Shown here piece by piece: positions 36,222 through 47,904 of a stretch of DNA of 64,000 bases. The stretch's first letter is position 1. Every line of letters starts with the position of its first letter. The stretch is from positions 19,672,001 through 19,736,000 of the forward strand of contig OY754469.1 in NCBI GenBank assembly GCA_963575645.1, written 5' to 3'. This stretch comes from Xanthostigma xanthostigma. Its lineage: Eukaryota > Arthropoda > Insecta > Raphidioptera > Raphidiidae. Below the pieces are notes generated by a model. That model was not told the DNA's origin, made no database searches, and was given only the letters and a program-made list of their open reading frames with translations. A program made the translations under genes and the position numbers.

Positions 36222-39200
36222 TTACCTGAAACATCTTAAATATTTCCTCTTCAGTTTCACTTCAGCCCCAGGAAATATGTACACGTTAGGTTTCTTATAG
36301 TAATAGGAATTTATCGGCAGACAATCTGACAGACTGATCTTATACCGGGCGTAATCTTCATCTATTCCAGAATCGTAAGTTGATTCGGTTGATGTGTGTC
36401 TTTCCGGAGGTCTGTGGTCTGCTTCTTCTGTTTCGAGTTCTGTGTCTGGCTGTTCTGTGTTTTGTACGGAATCAGTGTTATCATCTGCAAACAAATCAAT
36501 CAATTAATCAGATTGTTCTATCACTATCTTTACAAATCTGACAACCCATCTTTTCAAAAGATATACATACACTTAAAAATGAAGATGTATCTATACAGTA
36601 GAGACGCGATAATCCGGACTAATTAAAACACAGCTGATCCGGATTATCAAAATGTCCGGATTACTGGATGTAATTTTAATTATCAAGAAAACAAACTAAA
36701 ATGCTCATATTTTGCGGCTAACTGTTTATTTGAGGCTCCCTTTTTTAATTTGTCAAGAATTTAGTTTTTTACTTGCAGTGATAAAGTAACGTGTGATCGT
36801 TTACGCGGCGCCATAGTGCGTTCTCTATGTATTTCTATCTGAGTTTGACAACGACTACATACATACTAAAACCACCTAACTTCTCTCACTTCTCCGGCAA
36901 CAAATATGTATGTAATTGTTTGTAACACACCGCCGGCCAATAGTGTTGACGCAAATAGAGCCAGTACAGCTACTCAATAACTAAGAATCCTGATCCGGAT
37001 TACTGAAGCTGGAAAAATCCGGACTACAATGTACATAATACTATCAAACGACTGTCCGAATTACCAAAGAATCCGGATTATGAAGGTTCGGATTAACGCG
37101 TCTCTACTGTACTAATATTATAGATAGGTAAAGTTTGTAAGTTTGGATGTGGGAGGTAATCTCCAAAAGTACTCATCCAATTTTAAAAATGTTTTCACTA
37201 ATATTTAGAATGGACTTTCAGGATGGACACAGGCTATATATTATCGCTTTAAAATAAAAGCGCTTTTCGCGAAGAAAAATTTTGCAACGGAAGTCGACGA
37301 AAAAACTGTGGCAATCTACAAATTCGAGCGAAGCCAAAACTGACCGCTACCACTAAATATTATAAAACAAAGTCTGTCTGAACGCGATTAACTCAAAAAC
37401 TACCGAACGGATTTTCATACGGTTTTCAGCAATGGACGAAGTGATTCAAGAGAAAGGTTTATGTGTATAATTCATTAATGTTTTGTGTAACTTGGTTTAA
37501 ATATATGACGATGGTTGTTGAAGATGTCGGAAAAAATCAAGCTGACTGGGAGTTTTCATCGAAAACGCTGCCTAATCCCTTTGAGATATAACAAAACAAT
37601 GTACGGTGGAATTGTTTATCTTTTATAGGTCCACAGAAAAGTCTAGGATGGCATGTGTCTATTTTTTAAGGATAGCTTACTGTACCCATTTTAATGTTAA
37701 GCGCTTTTCGTGGATATCAATTTTGCAACGTAAGTGGACAAAAAAAAAAACGGTGGCAATCTACAAATTCGAGCAAAGCCGGACCGGGCTGCTAGTGTAA
37801 AATAAAATAAAGTAAGTTTAAGAAATGCTCATGCGATACTATGAGAAAAAAAGAGATAGAAAAATTTAATTTCACTTAAAAAATTAAAGCATTTACACTT
37901 CAATTTAAAATTAATTTCACATACCTATTTGACGTTCCTGTTCTCCGAAATTCTCAAACAATAAACTGCAGTCATCGTCTTGTGATGATAAATCGCTTGA
38001 CTGATTTGAAGATTCGTCATCGCAATTTAAGTCATCTGACGAAACTGTACTCGAACTGCTGTCGCTATCATAAGACGATTCCTTTGACTGTCCCATACTC
38101 TCGTCTGAACTGTTATCGTCCTCATCGTCGTCGTCATAAAACGACGATTCCTTAGTCGGAGAAGTACAAGATTCGTTATTTGTCGACTCAAAATCGTTAT
38201 GTAGTGTTTGAATTTTAGACGAAGATTCACAATGGTCCGCATCCATTGAAAGGGACAAATTGTTTTGTTCTGTTGGCAACAAATCCATTTGTGCCCCTTC
38301 TCTTTCTGTTGATATTTCGTTAACTGGCACCAAAGTACACGACTTTTTATTGCTACCGTCAGTTTTCGTTTCGTCGTCTTCAGATAACATTACGGACGCT
38401 GGTCGTTTCAGCGATTTTTTCTCTTCAATTTGAGCCATGTTTTTCTCTGTAGGTGGATCATAAACACTTTCTGATTCCATTTCTACATCTACGTCATTTA
38501 AAACATTGGAATTATTTTCAAATTTGGAATTCTGTTCAACAATATTTGAATTGTTTACATCATGTTTTGATGTAACTTCCTTTGTTTCACAATTCTCAAA
38601 CGTAGACGTGCTCGTCATCGGTATTTGATTTAAATGTTCCATGTTCCAGTTGTTTGAGCACGAATCCTCTGCAAACTGCGGTGTGTACGATGGATCAGGT
38701 ATTGATTTTAATTTTTCGATTTTTGAATAGTCTGAACGTGTATTCATTTCATTTTCCCGTCCATTTTCATAATTGCAGCAGTTTTCGCTGAAGAACGAAA
38801 CGTTTTCACGCTCTGAACTTTCATGCAATTCGGATTCAATATCTGAATTGGTAGGTTGTTGATCATTTTGTGGATTAAATATGACATTCTGAAGTTTTTC
38901 AGGTACTATCAATTTATCTGCTTTCTTTAAGGATTCTTTCCAACAAACATCTCCCCACGATTCTCCAAGCCTAGAGTTTAAGAAACGAAATGTTGTCAAT
39001 AAATCGAATTGAAAAACAACAAGTAGAAAGAAGAAATTCTACTTCACATAAGACTGTTGAGAGGCCATTCTTCTACCCGAATAATTTTCTGAACAACTTA
39101 GCGTTTTGTGGAAATTGTTCAAACCGTTCAATGCTAGCCACTATAAACTGCAATATGACTAATTAATAAAATAGGGTTGACCAACATATCAACATGTGAA

Positions 39201-42200
39201 AATTTGAAATAGTGCAAGTCATTTATCATCCATAAACAAATAGTGTAAATCAACTTTTCCTTTCTTATTTGGATTCTAACTGGAGACAGAGCCCATAAAT
39301 ATTCAATTCGGCCGTTCTAGGCAAACCATTTCTATTGATAGAATATGAGGTATCAATGTTTTATTTGAAATGTGTATATCAGAGAGAGAAATATGACATT
39401 GGGGTGATACTAATAATTCAAAATATGATTATATTGAAGGCAAAAAAATTACAAGTACTGTTCATATCGTAAAATCATTAATGCAAGTTGTAGTGATAAG
39501 GTTAACTTTGTCGCTTTCTGAATATAAATTCTAAATTTCCAAAGCGTGTAGCAGTGTTAAAAGTTTTAAGTTACAATGTGTTCCGACAATTATTATATAA
39601 TAGTTGTCAAATTCTATTCAAAAAAATATGAAAATCTTTTAACAAAATCTAGATTCAATAAGACACAAGTAAATGCAATATATGTATACCAGTTGTGCGA
39701 TTTTTATAACATTATTAAAATAAAGTCCACTTACATGTGACAAATTTGGTTGATGATTACATCAGAGTCCCCGAGTAACTCCACGTCAAACGACGTGCAA
39801 TGTGGAAGCCTTTCTCTATTTATGAGTACTTGTGGAACATGTGAAGGTAGAGATCCTGGTATTTCTGCTACCGGGCGAACCTAAAAACAGTCGTTTATTA
39901 ATTACAATTCATTTTGTCTACTTACAAAAATATTTTTTTTTAACATACCTTCAATGAAGATCCAATTACAAGTAAAAGATCACAAGCTGTCCGATCCACT
40001 CTGATCCATTTATGGAATCTTTTTGGTAGGCCTTCACCAAAAAATACAATGTTTGGTTTCATTACGCCATTTGCAACTAATTCTGTAATAAGAGATTTCT
40101 TTGTTAATATTAAATATTTGTTTAAAAAAAGTTAAAAACAATTAATAACAAAATATTTTCTATCTCGAGTGTCTAAATTAGGCATAACGTCAATAAAATT
40201 TCAAATAAACAATGAACCACAAATAGTATTTATAAATAAAATTATCGACCAATTTTTCAGACAAATAAATTAACAAAAATATATTAAATTCAATACATAA
40301 TTTATTGAAGAGTTCTAATCAGACGTTAATCAAAGATTTGAATAGTATTTATATTCGTTGCGTTTTCTTCGCATTAAGTTTTCAATATTTCAATCAGTCA
40401 TGAACAATAATCATACCTCTAAAATCAATATCATCCATAGCGCTGACACTCTTGACTCCCGGATTGCAGACTTCGCACACTGGTATTCTTTGTGCAAATA
40501 TATCATCGCGTATATAATCTGCTTTAACAGTCCTCTCACATCTTGTACAAGCCGCATCGGCAAAAGAGCCATGACACTCTACGACGCGGGATATTCCCGC
40601 CGATCTTTCCAATGTATCGATGTTCTGAGTGTAGTTCCGTAACAGACGTCCATGATTCTCCAAAGCGCGAATAAACCGGTGACACGGTGATGGCGTAAAA
40701 CGGCCCGGATAGATCTCACGAGCGAATTTGAAAAAAGGACGCGGATCAAGCCTGTAAAATGATAAATATTCTAGTTCAAGCGATACCACAAAAGAAGAAT
40801 ATCTATCAAAAAGCATTTGGAAAAAACTAAATATAAAAATCGTTTCAGTAAAAAAAAATTCCAGCCAATTGGGCATAGGGGACCATTCCAACTTCAAAAT
40901 GTCATTTGATATAGTATAACAAAAGAAAAAAACAATTTCCTATATCGCGTGAAGTGACGTGGGTAAAGGCTAGTGTTCAATATAATATTTGCTATTCGTT
41001 GCCATGGTTAACTATATAATATGTTCCAAATCATGTAAAAATTAGTCAAAGCATGCTTAGCTAGTTTATTTCTGACAGATCTGCAAAACGAAAGAACAGC
41101 TGATTTTTTTATTTTCAAAATATTTCCGAAACAAAACTTTAGAAAAAAATTTTTTTAGCAAAACTCGTGAAAAAATAAATAGAATAACAAGCCATTATGA
41201 AAAGTATATATTATTATATAAAAAAAAAAAAAAAAAAAAACACCGTTATAGCATATATATCTTCTGCGCATGCGCCGATTTTCTCCAAAAACAATAGGGC
41301 TCTTCATATTTGCATAACAAACATCCTCCCAAAATTTTGTTTCAAAACGTTCATCTGGTTAACCTGTATCGAGCTCACAGACAAAATATTAGTTTTTTGA
41401 CGTGATAACGTCTTATAAATTGATGAATCACCAATCTTATAAATTGATAAAACACCGGCTGCATGTACGAAAAAGTGTAACGTTCCTAACGGTCGTAACG
41501 TTCCGCCTGACCCTGTGCGCGCTTTTCTCGAAAACGGCCCTAACGATTTGGATGAAATTTACTGAAAAGGGATTTTGGGGGGCAAAAAATCGTTTTAGCT
41601 AGGTCTCATCTCTCGAAAAAATCGTTTTCTTACAAATTTTATCATTATAAAAATCAATTTTTTGACGTATGAAAATACTTAAATATTGTAAGTAGGTTTT
41701 GGAATTTTATATAAACAGTGAAACAATTGTTTTATAAATATTATGACAGCTAATCTTTGAGACTTAAAATAAATACGAAAGAAAGAAAGTTAAAAAAAAA
41801 CAATTATATTATATGGTGAGTAATTTAAATAAATAAAATTAACCTAAATTTGAAGCGAAAGATGCAATATCATAGATTCGAATTATTATAATCATTATAT
41901 AAATTTAGGTTATGTATTACGGAATACGTTATCACGTAAAACTATCGTCCGTAAACCGACTTTACAGACAACCAATTTTTTTTTCTAAATTTTGTTATGG
42001 AAGATACCCAGGCTCTACTTTTATATTAAACCCTGAATGTTAACTATAATTAAAAAATAATAATAATAAAAATAAAGACAATACCAACCTAAAGTATGAA
42101 CTATCGAACATTGCATGCGGGTCAGGTAAGTCTGGAAAATCAACAGCTAATCGAGCGTATATTCCATCTCTAGATCGGAAGTCAGGAATGCCACAAGACA

Positions 42201-43053
42201 CTGACACACCAGCTCCTGTCAGCACCAAAACGTTTCTTGAATCTGTTCAAAGAATTAATAAATTAGAACAATAACAAATTTCCCTGCCTTGATTTTAACA
42301 ACTCTAAAAAATTGTAAATCAATACATACTTCTTATAAGTCGGACAACATCCGCTAGCTTCGAAACATGTTGCAACCTCTGCCTTGGTGGTGGTGCAAAT
42401 AACTGCGCTGCTAATGCTCGCCATAGTGCTACATCTGATAAGCCTCGCATCTGTAACTAAAATGTACAAATACGATTAATGTCATTGACGTCAGTCCATA
42501 TCAAATTAATTATCAGATACTTACTGCGTTTATCCTGTCAACAATTTGTACATCAATGTTTGGTGCCGATTCTTTGAGGGGATTTGGTGACGCAGGATAT
42601 GATTCCTGTGTCGATTCTTGTGATTCTGTGTCATAATGAGGAACTTCATTGAACCCTGAGTCTGTTGAAACACCTAAAACAAAAAATAAAATAAATAAAA
42701 TTTAAAAATCCAAATTTGACAGCCAAATTTAGTAACTTTTGTTCAAATTTTAATGTTTTTTTTTTTAACCAACTTCATGTAAAAGTTAATCTACACAAGC
42801 GCCATTTACAGAAAATGGCGTGTCATTTTATTAAAAGTGCAAGCCGCCATATTGCTGTTAATTTTCCTAAAATTAAATTGACCATATTTTGTAAAAATTT
42901 ACCTTCACAGGCGTCGAACTGGCTTTCAGAAGACGTAGAATATTGCCCAAAACTCGTATCTGGACAAATATTACTGTCTTCTGGGTCACTTGAATCGTAT
43001 TTTGGTCTTTTAGAAGACGACTCAAATTCCGACAGATCAGTCCGAGAGGCCAT
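36222..43053 (-). CDS. Sirt1: NAD-dependent protein deacetylase sirtuin-1 (complete, 9 coding exons)
   Basis: Class I sirtuin: it removes acetyl groups from lysines of histones and transcription factors in the nucleus, consuming NAD+. Coding exons, in order: 43053-42903, 42673-42525, 42450-42330, 42242-42089, 40751-40417, 40082-39949, 39880-39735, 38970-37925, 36484-36222. All joins are in frame, giving 832 aa. The catalytic core begins at [18 protein letters not shown] (from about 150). TQNIDTLE (about 233) and ECHGSF follow, with the catalytic His near 252. Zinc cysteines lie near 260, 263, 284 and 287 (CTRC and CEVC). [13 protein letters not shown] and LINRERLPH close the NAD site. Residues 398-745 are a long acidic, serine-rich, low-complexity tail. 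The last exon carries [11 protein letters not shown] (about 811-821), equivalent to the C-terminal regulatory segment that completes the SIRT1 core in vertebrates. The start was chosen for its AAAATGG context and position just before the acidic N-terminus. An upstream in-frame ATG at 43227 is possible. Confidence 0.95.
36596..37109. mobile_element. Pogo-like MITE in SIRT1 intron 8
   Basis: It has the same ends as 32131-34539 (CAGTAGAGACGCGATAATCC) and is flanked by TA (36594-36595 and 37110-37111). It is uninterrupted, so it serves as the empty-site reference for the CCCAGATAG insertion. It differs from its sister in the middle. No transposase. Confidence 0.88.
37111..37796. mobile_element. 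Helitron-like repeat in SIRT1 intron 8
   Basis: It begins ACTAATATTATAGATAGG and ends CCGGACCGGGCTGCTAGT, without inverted repeats. Two internal segments repeat (AAAGCGCTTTTCGCG and AAGCGCTTTTCGTGG, each followed by TTTTGCAACG and CAATCTACAAATTCGAGC), so it may be a tandem pair. It abuts the pogo-like element directly. Confidence 0.55.
39300..39545 (+). repeat. Decayed relative of the 17800-18115 ORF in SIRT1 intron 7
   Basis: It shares ATTATATTGAAGG and TTGTAGTGATAAGGTTAA with 17990-18080, and weaker similarity around ATGAGGTATCAA. The frame is broken by stops. It lies opposite to the SIRT1 transcript. Confidence 0.45.
41063..41392 (-). repeat. Dispersed repeat family R1, inverted partial copy
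   Basis: The reverse complement matches 12880-13360 and 18655-19050 (AGGGCTCTTCATATTTGCAT here). A run of about 20 A residues at 41221-41240 interrupts it. It lies in SIRT1 intron 4. Confidence 0.65.
41393..41983. repeat. CGTGATAACG repeat, copy 2, in SIRT1 intron 4
   Basis: It has the same ends as 11276-11525 (TTGACGTGATAACGTCTTAT and CGTTATCACGTAAAACTATC) but about 340 bp more between them. Part of the left side is duplicated (CTTATAAATTGATGAA, CTTATAAATTGATAAA). Confidence 0.65.
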
Positions 43054-43301
43054 TTTTAACACAAATGGATGTTTCTTCCACTGGCCGCTGAAGAGAATGC
43101 AGGCGCTATATGCCATATTAGTCATTACCCATAATGCATTTTCTTTATTCGTCTCTGTTCGTCTCCCATAGACGTATCTATTCCCTTTTTCCATGGCCAT
43201 TGGCCCATTGCTGTTAACTGATCGCATGTACGACAGTGAATAATTAATATTTTGAGTGAAAATTAATCATTTCAAGACGGATTGGAAAATAAGTAATCAA
43301 C
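43054..43301. promoter_or_regulatory. Shared 5' region between divergent SIRT1 and eIF1A
   Basis: Only 248 bp separate the two start codons, so both 5' UTRs and core promoters must fit here unless upstream introns exist. An inverted CCAAT box (CCATTGG) lies at about 43197-43203. No TATA box is obvious for either gene. A shared bidirectional promoter is an inference from spacing. Confidence 0.6.
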
Positions 43302-46300
43302 ATGCCCAAGAATAAAGGTACAGCAATATTTTAAATATGTTTTTCAAACAATAAACGTGTTATGAACCATATTTATGTATTTTTATTGACACAGTGGAAA
43401 CAGTTCCATTTGTCAAATCATTCTGAAATTATTAAATAAATTTTGAGTAGGAATAATAAACGTGCTAAATAGGTAATATTTAATATTGACCAGGGGATAG
43501 TACATTGAAATGTTCATTTTGTTTAGTGTACATATTTCTTATTTTCAACTTTTTAAATATATTTACTGTGCATATTGTGCCTATATTATAGGTATACGAG
43601 ACTAAAGATTATTTCCATTTTTTTTAAGGAAAGGGAGGTAAGAATCGTAGGCGAGGAAAGAATGAAAACGAAACCGAAAAACGTGAATTGGTATTCAAAG
43701 AAGATGGTCAAGAATATGCACAAGTAACCAAAATGTTGGGGAACGGCCGATTGGAAGCTATGTGCTTTGATGGAATAAAACGTTTATGTCACATTCGTGG
43801 TAAACTACGTAAAAAGGTAGATGTTTGACAGCAATTGGTTCATAACTATATCAAAACGTGTATCGTGAATAAACGAAACAATAAAAAAATCTGGCAAGGT
43901 GTAGCCACAACTGCGGATGAAATTTTTACATATACTATGTATAAATATTTCGCGTAATTATTTTTTCACAAAAACATGCTGAAAAGCATGTTTTTATTTA
44001 ATAAACTGGTTTGCGAATTCAAGGTCTGTACCAAGCAGTTGGAGAACGGTAACTGTACCGTCACCATCTTGCGCAGTAGCTAAAACGAAACTATCGATTT
44101 TTGTGCTACTGCGCAAGATAGTCGTGCGCCGTAGCAGTTCTGTTAACGGTCTCAGCTTGGAACAGACCTTAAGAACTGTGATTTAAGTGATACTAATTAG
44201 ATCTCCCATGTAACTAGAGATTGAAGAATAATTTCCAATATTTAAAATTTTTTATAATCCATAATAATTAATGTACTTGAAAAATAGTTAAGAAAACTGA
44301 TTTCACTTACAGGTATGGATAAATACTGGCGATATAATCCTGATTGGTCTCAGAGATTATCAAGACGCTAAAGCTGATGTAATCCTTAAATATACTCCAG
44401 ATGAAGCGCGAAATCTGAAAACGTACGGTGAATTCCCAGAAACAGTACGCATCAACGATACAGTTACCTTTGTCGAGGAAGGTTTGGAGGATGATATCGA
44501 ATTCGGAGATGACATCAGTTCTGCAGACGAAGCAGATCCTGTCGATGGCGTAAGTAACTCGCTTAAAGATCACTTTTGATTATTATCTATTCGCTGGGTG
44601 CGTAATTGCAGCACCGCCTATTGCCCGCAATTTTTCATGCACTTATAACATTGTGTCAAATGAGCATTTTTCAAACAACTGCAATAATAATTAAACGAAA
44701 CCTTTATTGAAATTTGTATGTCCAATCAAGGAAATATAGTGCTTATGTTGCACTGAAAAAAATATCTTCCATGAAGACGACTAGCGCCGTTAGCGGGCAA
44801 TAGAGTGGGATTGAACTGCCTTGTTATTGCTTTAAACCGCGAGCTTCTTAATAAACGATATTGTAGGGAGTAGTGATGTGCCGGATATCCGTATCCGTAT
44901 CTGCGGATATCCGAGGGAAAAGAAAGATCCGTATCCGTTAGTTTTTGGCGGATCTTTTACCTTGTTAATTTTCAATTCATAGATGAAATTTTATATATAT
45001 AGGTGATTAGGTAATAATGAAAAACTGTTAAATTCCATTCAGATTATTTTTTATTTTTTAAAATCGTATTTGGCACCTTTATATTGCAAACATTTATCGT
45101 AGTGAGTACCATACCAATAGTACATAACTCAAAGGTACTAAAAAACTATCTTTATAATGAGATATTGCACATCGATCTTTGGAAAGAGACAATCTGTTAT
45201 GAGAGTTAACTCTTAAAGTGGTCAATAACTTTTTCCCATAACAGATAATCTCTTTCCAAAGGTCGATGTGCAATATTTCCCGTTGCGTACTCTAAGAAAG
45301 TTAAGATCCGTATCCGCAGATCTTGAAACCAAATATCCATATTCAGATCGTATCCGCGGATATACATTTTTAACGATCCGGCACATCACTAGTAGGGAGC
45401 GCGACAAAAATGACATCTGACGGCCACATGAAATCATACTCTATAACCATTGCGTGATTTATTGCTCATTTAGTTCACAACTCACACTGCGATCAATTCA
45501 GTTGTCCCCACTTTACACTCGACCAATAGATTAATATAGCGTGTATGTTAGAAAGGCATATAAAAAATTATTTTTAAACACGTAAAAGTCAAAAACGTCT
45601 TGAGTAAGCAGTAAAATGTTATAATTTTCTATTAACCTTCACTCGTGTTGGTTAATTTAAATAAACGACTAGCCCGTAATTAGTGTCTGTCCGACCGAAG
45701 GTCGATTTTTGGCCGAAGCCGATTTTCGGTTATCACCACAACCTTCAGCTGAAGCTGAAGGTTTAAAAACCCTAAAAAATTCAGTTTATCTAACCAATAC
45801 TTACTTGTTTTCTTTTTTTTCTGTTTTTCACTGACACTAGTTTAACCTTCTTGACTTTTCAATCGACAATCACATAAAAATTATTACAATAAATAGAGAT
45901 ACAACAAATGTCTTATGTCAAATACATTATACTGTATACAAAACACTCAGCAAAGTTGATGTTTAAATGCGCGTACGAACTTGTTTTGCACAAGTACAAC
46001 GCAATGTGTCCACCCGCGCGTCGCCACATCCTTCGTGCTCTCGCTGCTTCGTAACAGTTCGTTCAATTTCGACGCTTGTTAAAAACCTTCGACTTCGGCC
46101 CAATTTGGCCGAAGCTGAAGGTGGCTTTTTTGACCGAAGGTGGCCGAAGCTTGGTCGGACACTACCCGTAATATAACAAAACCTAGAAAAAAGCTATGCA
46201 AGTTTGAATGAAAGATACAAATGGAGCTTAATAAAAAAATTGTTGACCTATATTCAAACATCAAATTCGTTATAAGATTTGTTCATGTGGTTTAGATGGT

Positions 46301-46547
46301 GTGTTTTTCTCGACTGACTCCACAAACTTGTTTAATAAATTTTCATATGAATTGAAAAATTGGGTTTGTGAAAAAATCAGTTCACAAGTTAATATTTCCT
46401 TCTTCATGTAATTTTCTAGAGATATTAAAGTAAAATTTCCTAAATAATATTATGTTTAATGCTAATACTAAAATTATTTTAGACTTTCATTAAAAAAATG
46501 CTATGTACATAAAATGTAATTTGTTTCTTTAAAATTTTCAGATCTGA
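43302..46547 (+). CDS. eIF1A: Translation initiation factor eIF1A (complete, 4 coding exons)
   Basis: eIF1A binds the 40S ribosome A site and promotes scanning and start-codon choice. Coding exons: 43302-43317, 43629-43816, 44313-44549 and 46542-46547, all in frame, giving 148 aa (human: 144). The N-terminus is the basic [20 protein letters not shown] tail. The OB fold follows, with [37 protein letters not shown] and [20 protein letters not shown], then [17 protein letters not shown]. The C-terminal tail is acidic ([11 protein letters not shown]). The last exon supplies only the final Ile and the stop; the human protein also ends in Ile (DIDDI), a segment known to contact eIF5B. Intron 3 (44550-46541) holds two hAT-type MITEs. 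Confidence 0.97.
44021..44170. mobile_element. 150-bp palindromic MITE in eIF1A intron 2
   Basis: The termini AAGGTCTGTACCAAGC and GCTTGGAACAGACCTT are inverted and the halves pair through ATCTTGCGCAGTAGC. It is a relative of 8183-8328. The target duplication is unclear. Confidence 0.65.
44871..45391. mobile_element. hAT-type MITE in eIF1A intron 3 (TATCCG words)
   Basis: It starts TAGTGATGTGCCGGAT and ends ATCCGGCACATCACTA. GTAGGGAG flanks it exactly at 44863-44870 and 45392-45399. The words TATCCG/CGGATA recur many times near both ends. An inner inverted repeat (TGGAAAGAGACAATCTGTTA) lies near 45178-45260. It has no transposase. Confidence 0.94.
45410..45520. repeat. Short dispersed repeat shared with 17220-17320
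   Basis: It contains ATCTGACGGCCACATGAAAT and ATTCAGTTGTCCC in the same order as the other copy, with a different spacer. Confidence 0.65.
45681..46164. mobile_element. hAT-type MITE in eIF1A intron 3 (CCGAAG words)
   Basis: It starts TAGTGTCTGTCCGACC and ends GGTCGGACACTA. CCCGTAAT flanks it exactly at 45673-45680 and 46165-46172. The ends are dense in CCGAAG/CTTCGG words. Confidence 0.93.
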
Positions 46548-46813
46548 TTGCAGTGGAACAGGTGCCGTTACAAGAAAACCGCAGCCAAAATTTATTGTAA
46601 TTCAAATATTTTTCCCCATCAATATACCAGAAGCCCTCTTAGTCTCAAATCCATTATTTTCAGTCTCAAATTTTCAAATCAGTTTCTTTTTCTATAATAG
46701 TTAATGTATTTGATATATTTTTTTAATTTCTTCAGTTTCTAGAAAAAAATAATCTGAAAATTTTCAAGTATTTCAAAGGACATATAATTACAATGTAAAA
46801 TATTTTTTATTAA

Positions 46814-46974
46814 AATAAACATTTCCTGATTATATTTCTTTTTGTATTATACATAATAGGAATGACTTAAATCAAATTTTATTTTAATTATTAAGATGTA
46901 ATTTAGTGTTATTTCATTTTTTTTTAAACTAATTATGTTGTTGCTATTAAAACATAAATGTTAGACAAAATAAA
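46814..46974 (+). terminator. Candidate eIF1A polyadenylation signals
   Basis: AATAAA occurs at 46814-46819 and 46969-46974, about 270 and 420 bp after the stop codon. Either could set the transcript end. Confidence 0.4.
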
Positions 46975-47543
46975 TTATATAATACTTGAAATTTGTTTTT
47001 TTTTAATACGATTAAAGAACCCTGTACGCGATGCTTGATTTCGAGCCTGCTTGAATCTCTATGGCAGCTTTGCATGCTATGCTGAAGAATCATGACGTCA
47101 CTGATGGCTCCGCTGCTCGTTAGCCTGCTGTATTTTCGAGGTAGACCCGGTGCTATTTTTCATACAAAGCAGCCTAATCGTTCAAAGAAGTATTTGTACG
47201 GCATAAAGAAGTTTGTTGTGAAAAGTGATGAGACCAAAAGTTATCAATTTATGAAATGTATTTGAGGACAAGTAAATATTTTAATTGACGCGTACAAAAA
47301 TGAACCATGTTCATATGCTGTCAGTTGCTCTTATTATCATAAACATCTAAGAAGTGAGGTTTTCAAGAGTGGAGGTGATGATGTATGGCGTAAAAACGTC
47401 GATGTTGATGATAAAGACTGCGGCAAAATTTAATTCTTTAAAGACTACTTCCTACTCCGCAATTTTCGCTTTGTTTTGTCTGTTTTTTTAGTATTTCAGT
47501 CATGAAAACTGTCGCAATACGTCTACGACAAATTACTTCTTGT
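46975..47543. other. Spacer after eIF1A
   Basis: No gene recognised. A moderately GC-rich stretch near 47040-47150 has no identifiable structure. Confidence 0.35.
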
Positions 47544-47551
47544 ATAATCAT

Positions 47552-47896
47552 TAGAGCTGTAACAAACCGTATGTATTCGTTACTGAGTAACGGGTACATC
47601 GTCTGACTCGAAGTAACGAATCGTTACTTACAAATTCATTTCGTTACTCGCATCCATGTCAGTTCGACTCGTTTGATGCGGTTATAGGTTATACGAACGA
47701 AGTCGTACCGTATCACGTATGCGACGCCCCTCGATGCGAAGCTACGTGCTTATGTTCTTTGATGCTTATTGCTTGATGCTGTTAAGTACACGATTGTATG
47801 TCGTATGAAAAGTAACGATACAAAAGTAACGGGTACTGGTTCTTTAAGTAACGAATACATACGGGTACGCAATTTCTCGTTACTTTTACAGCTCTA
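47552..47896. mobile_element. hAT-type MITE (GTAACG words)
   Basis: It starts TAGAGCTGTAAC and ends TTTACAGCTCTA. ATAATCAT flanks it exactly at 47544-47551 and 47897-47904. GTTACT/AGTAAC and CGGGTAC words recur near both ends. It is 345 bp and non-coding. Confidence 0.93.
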
Positions 47897-47904
47897 ATAA
47901 TCAT

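Noticed and set aside
37606-37800. 64-aa ORF in SIRT1 intron 8
   Set aside because: It falls wholly inside a Helitron-like noncoding repeat.
40394-40897. Separate 167-aa protein beginning upstream of SIRT1 exon 5
   Set aside because: Its first third is intron sequence. The conserved sirtuin frame starts at the acceptor at 40751.
42716-43171. Plus-strand 151-aa ORF opposite SIRT1 exon 1
   Set aside because: It is the complement of the first SIRT1 exon and promoter region and has no domain.
44307-44573. Minus-strand 88-aa ORF over eIF1A exon 3
   Set aside because: It is the shadow of a highly conserved coding exon.
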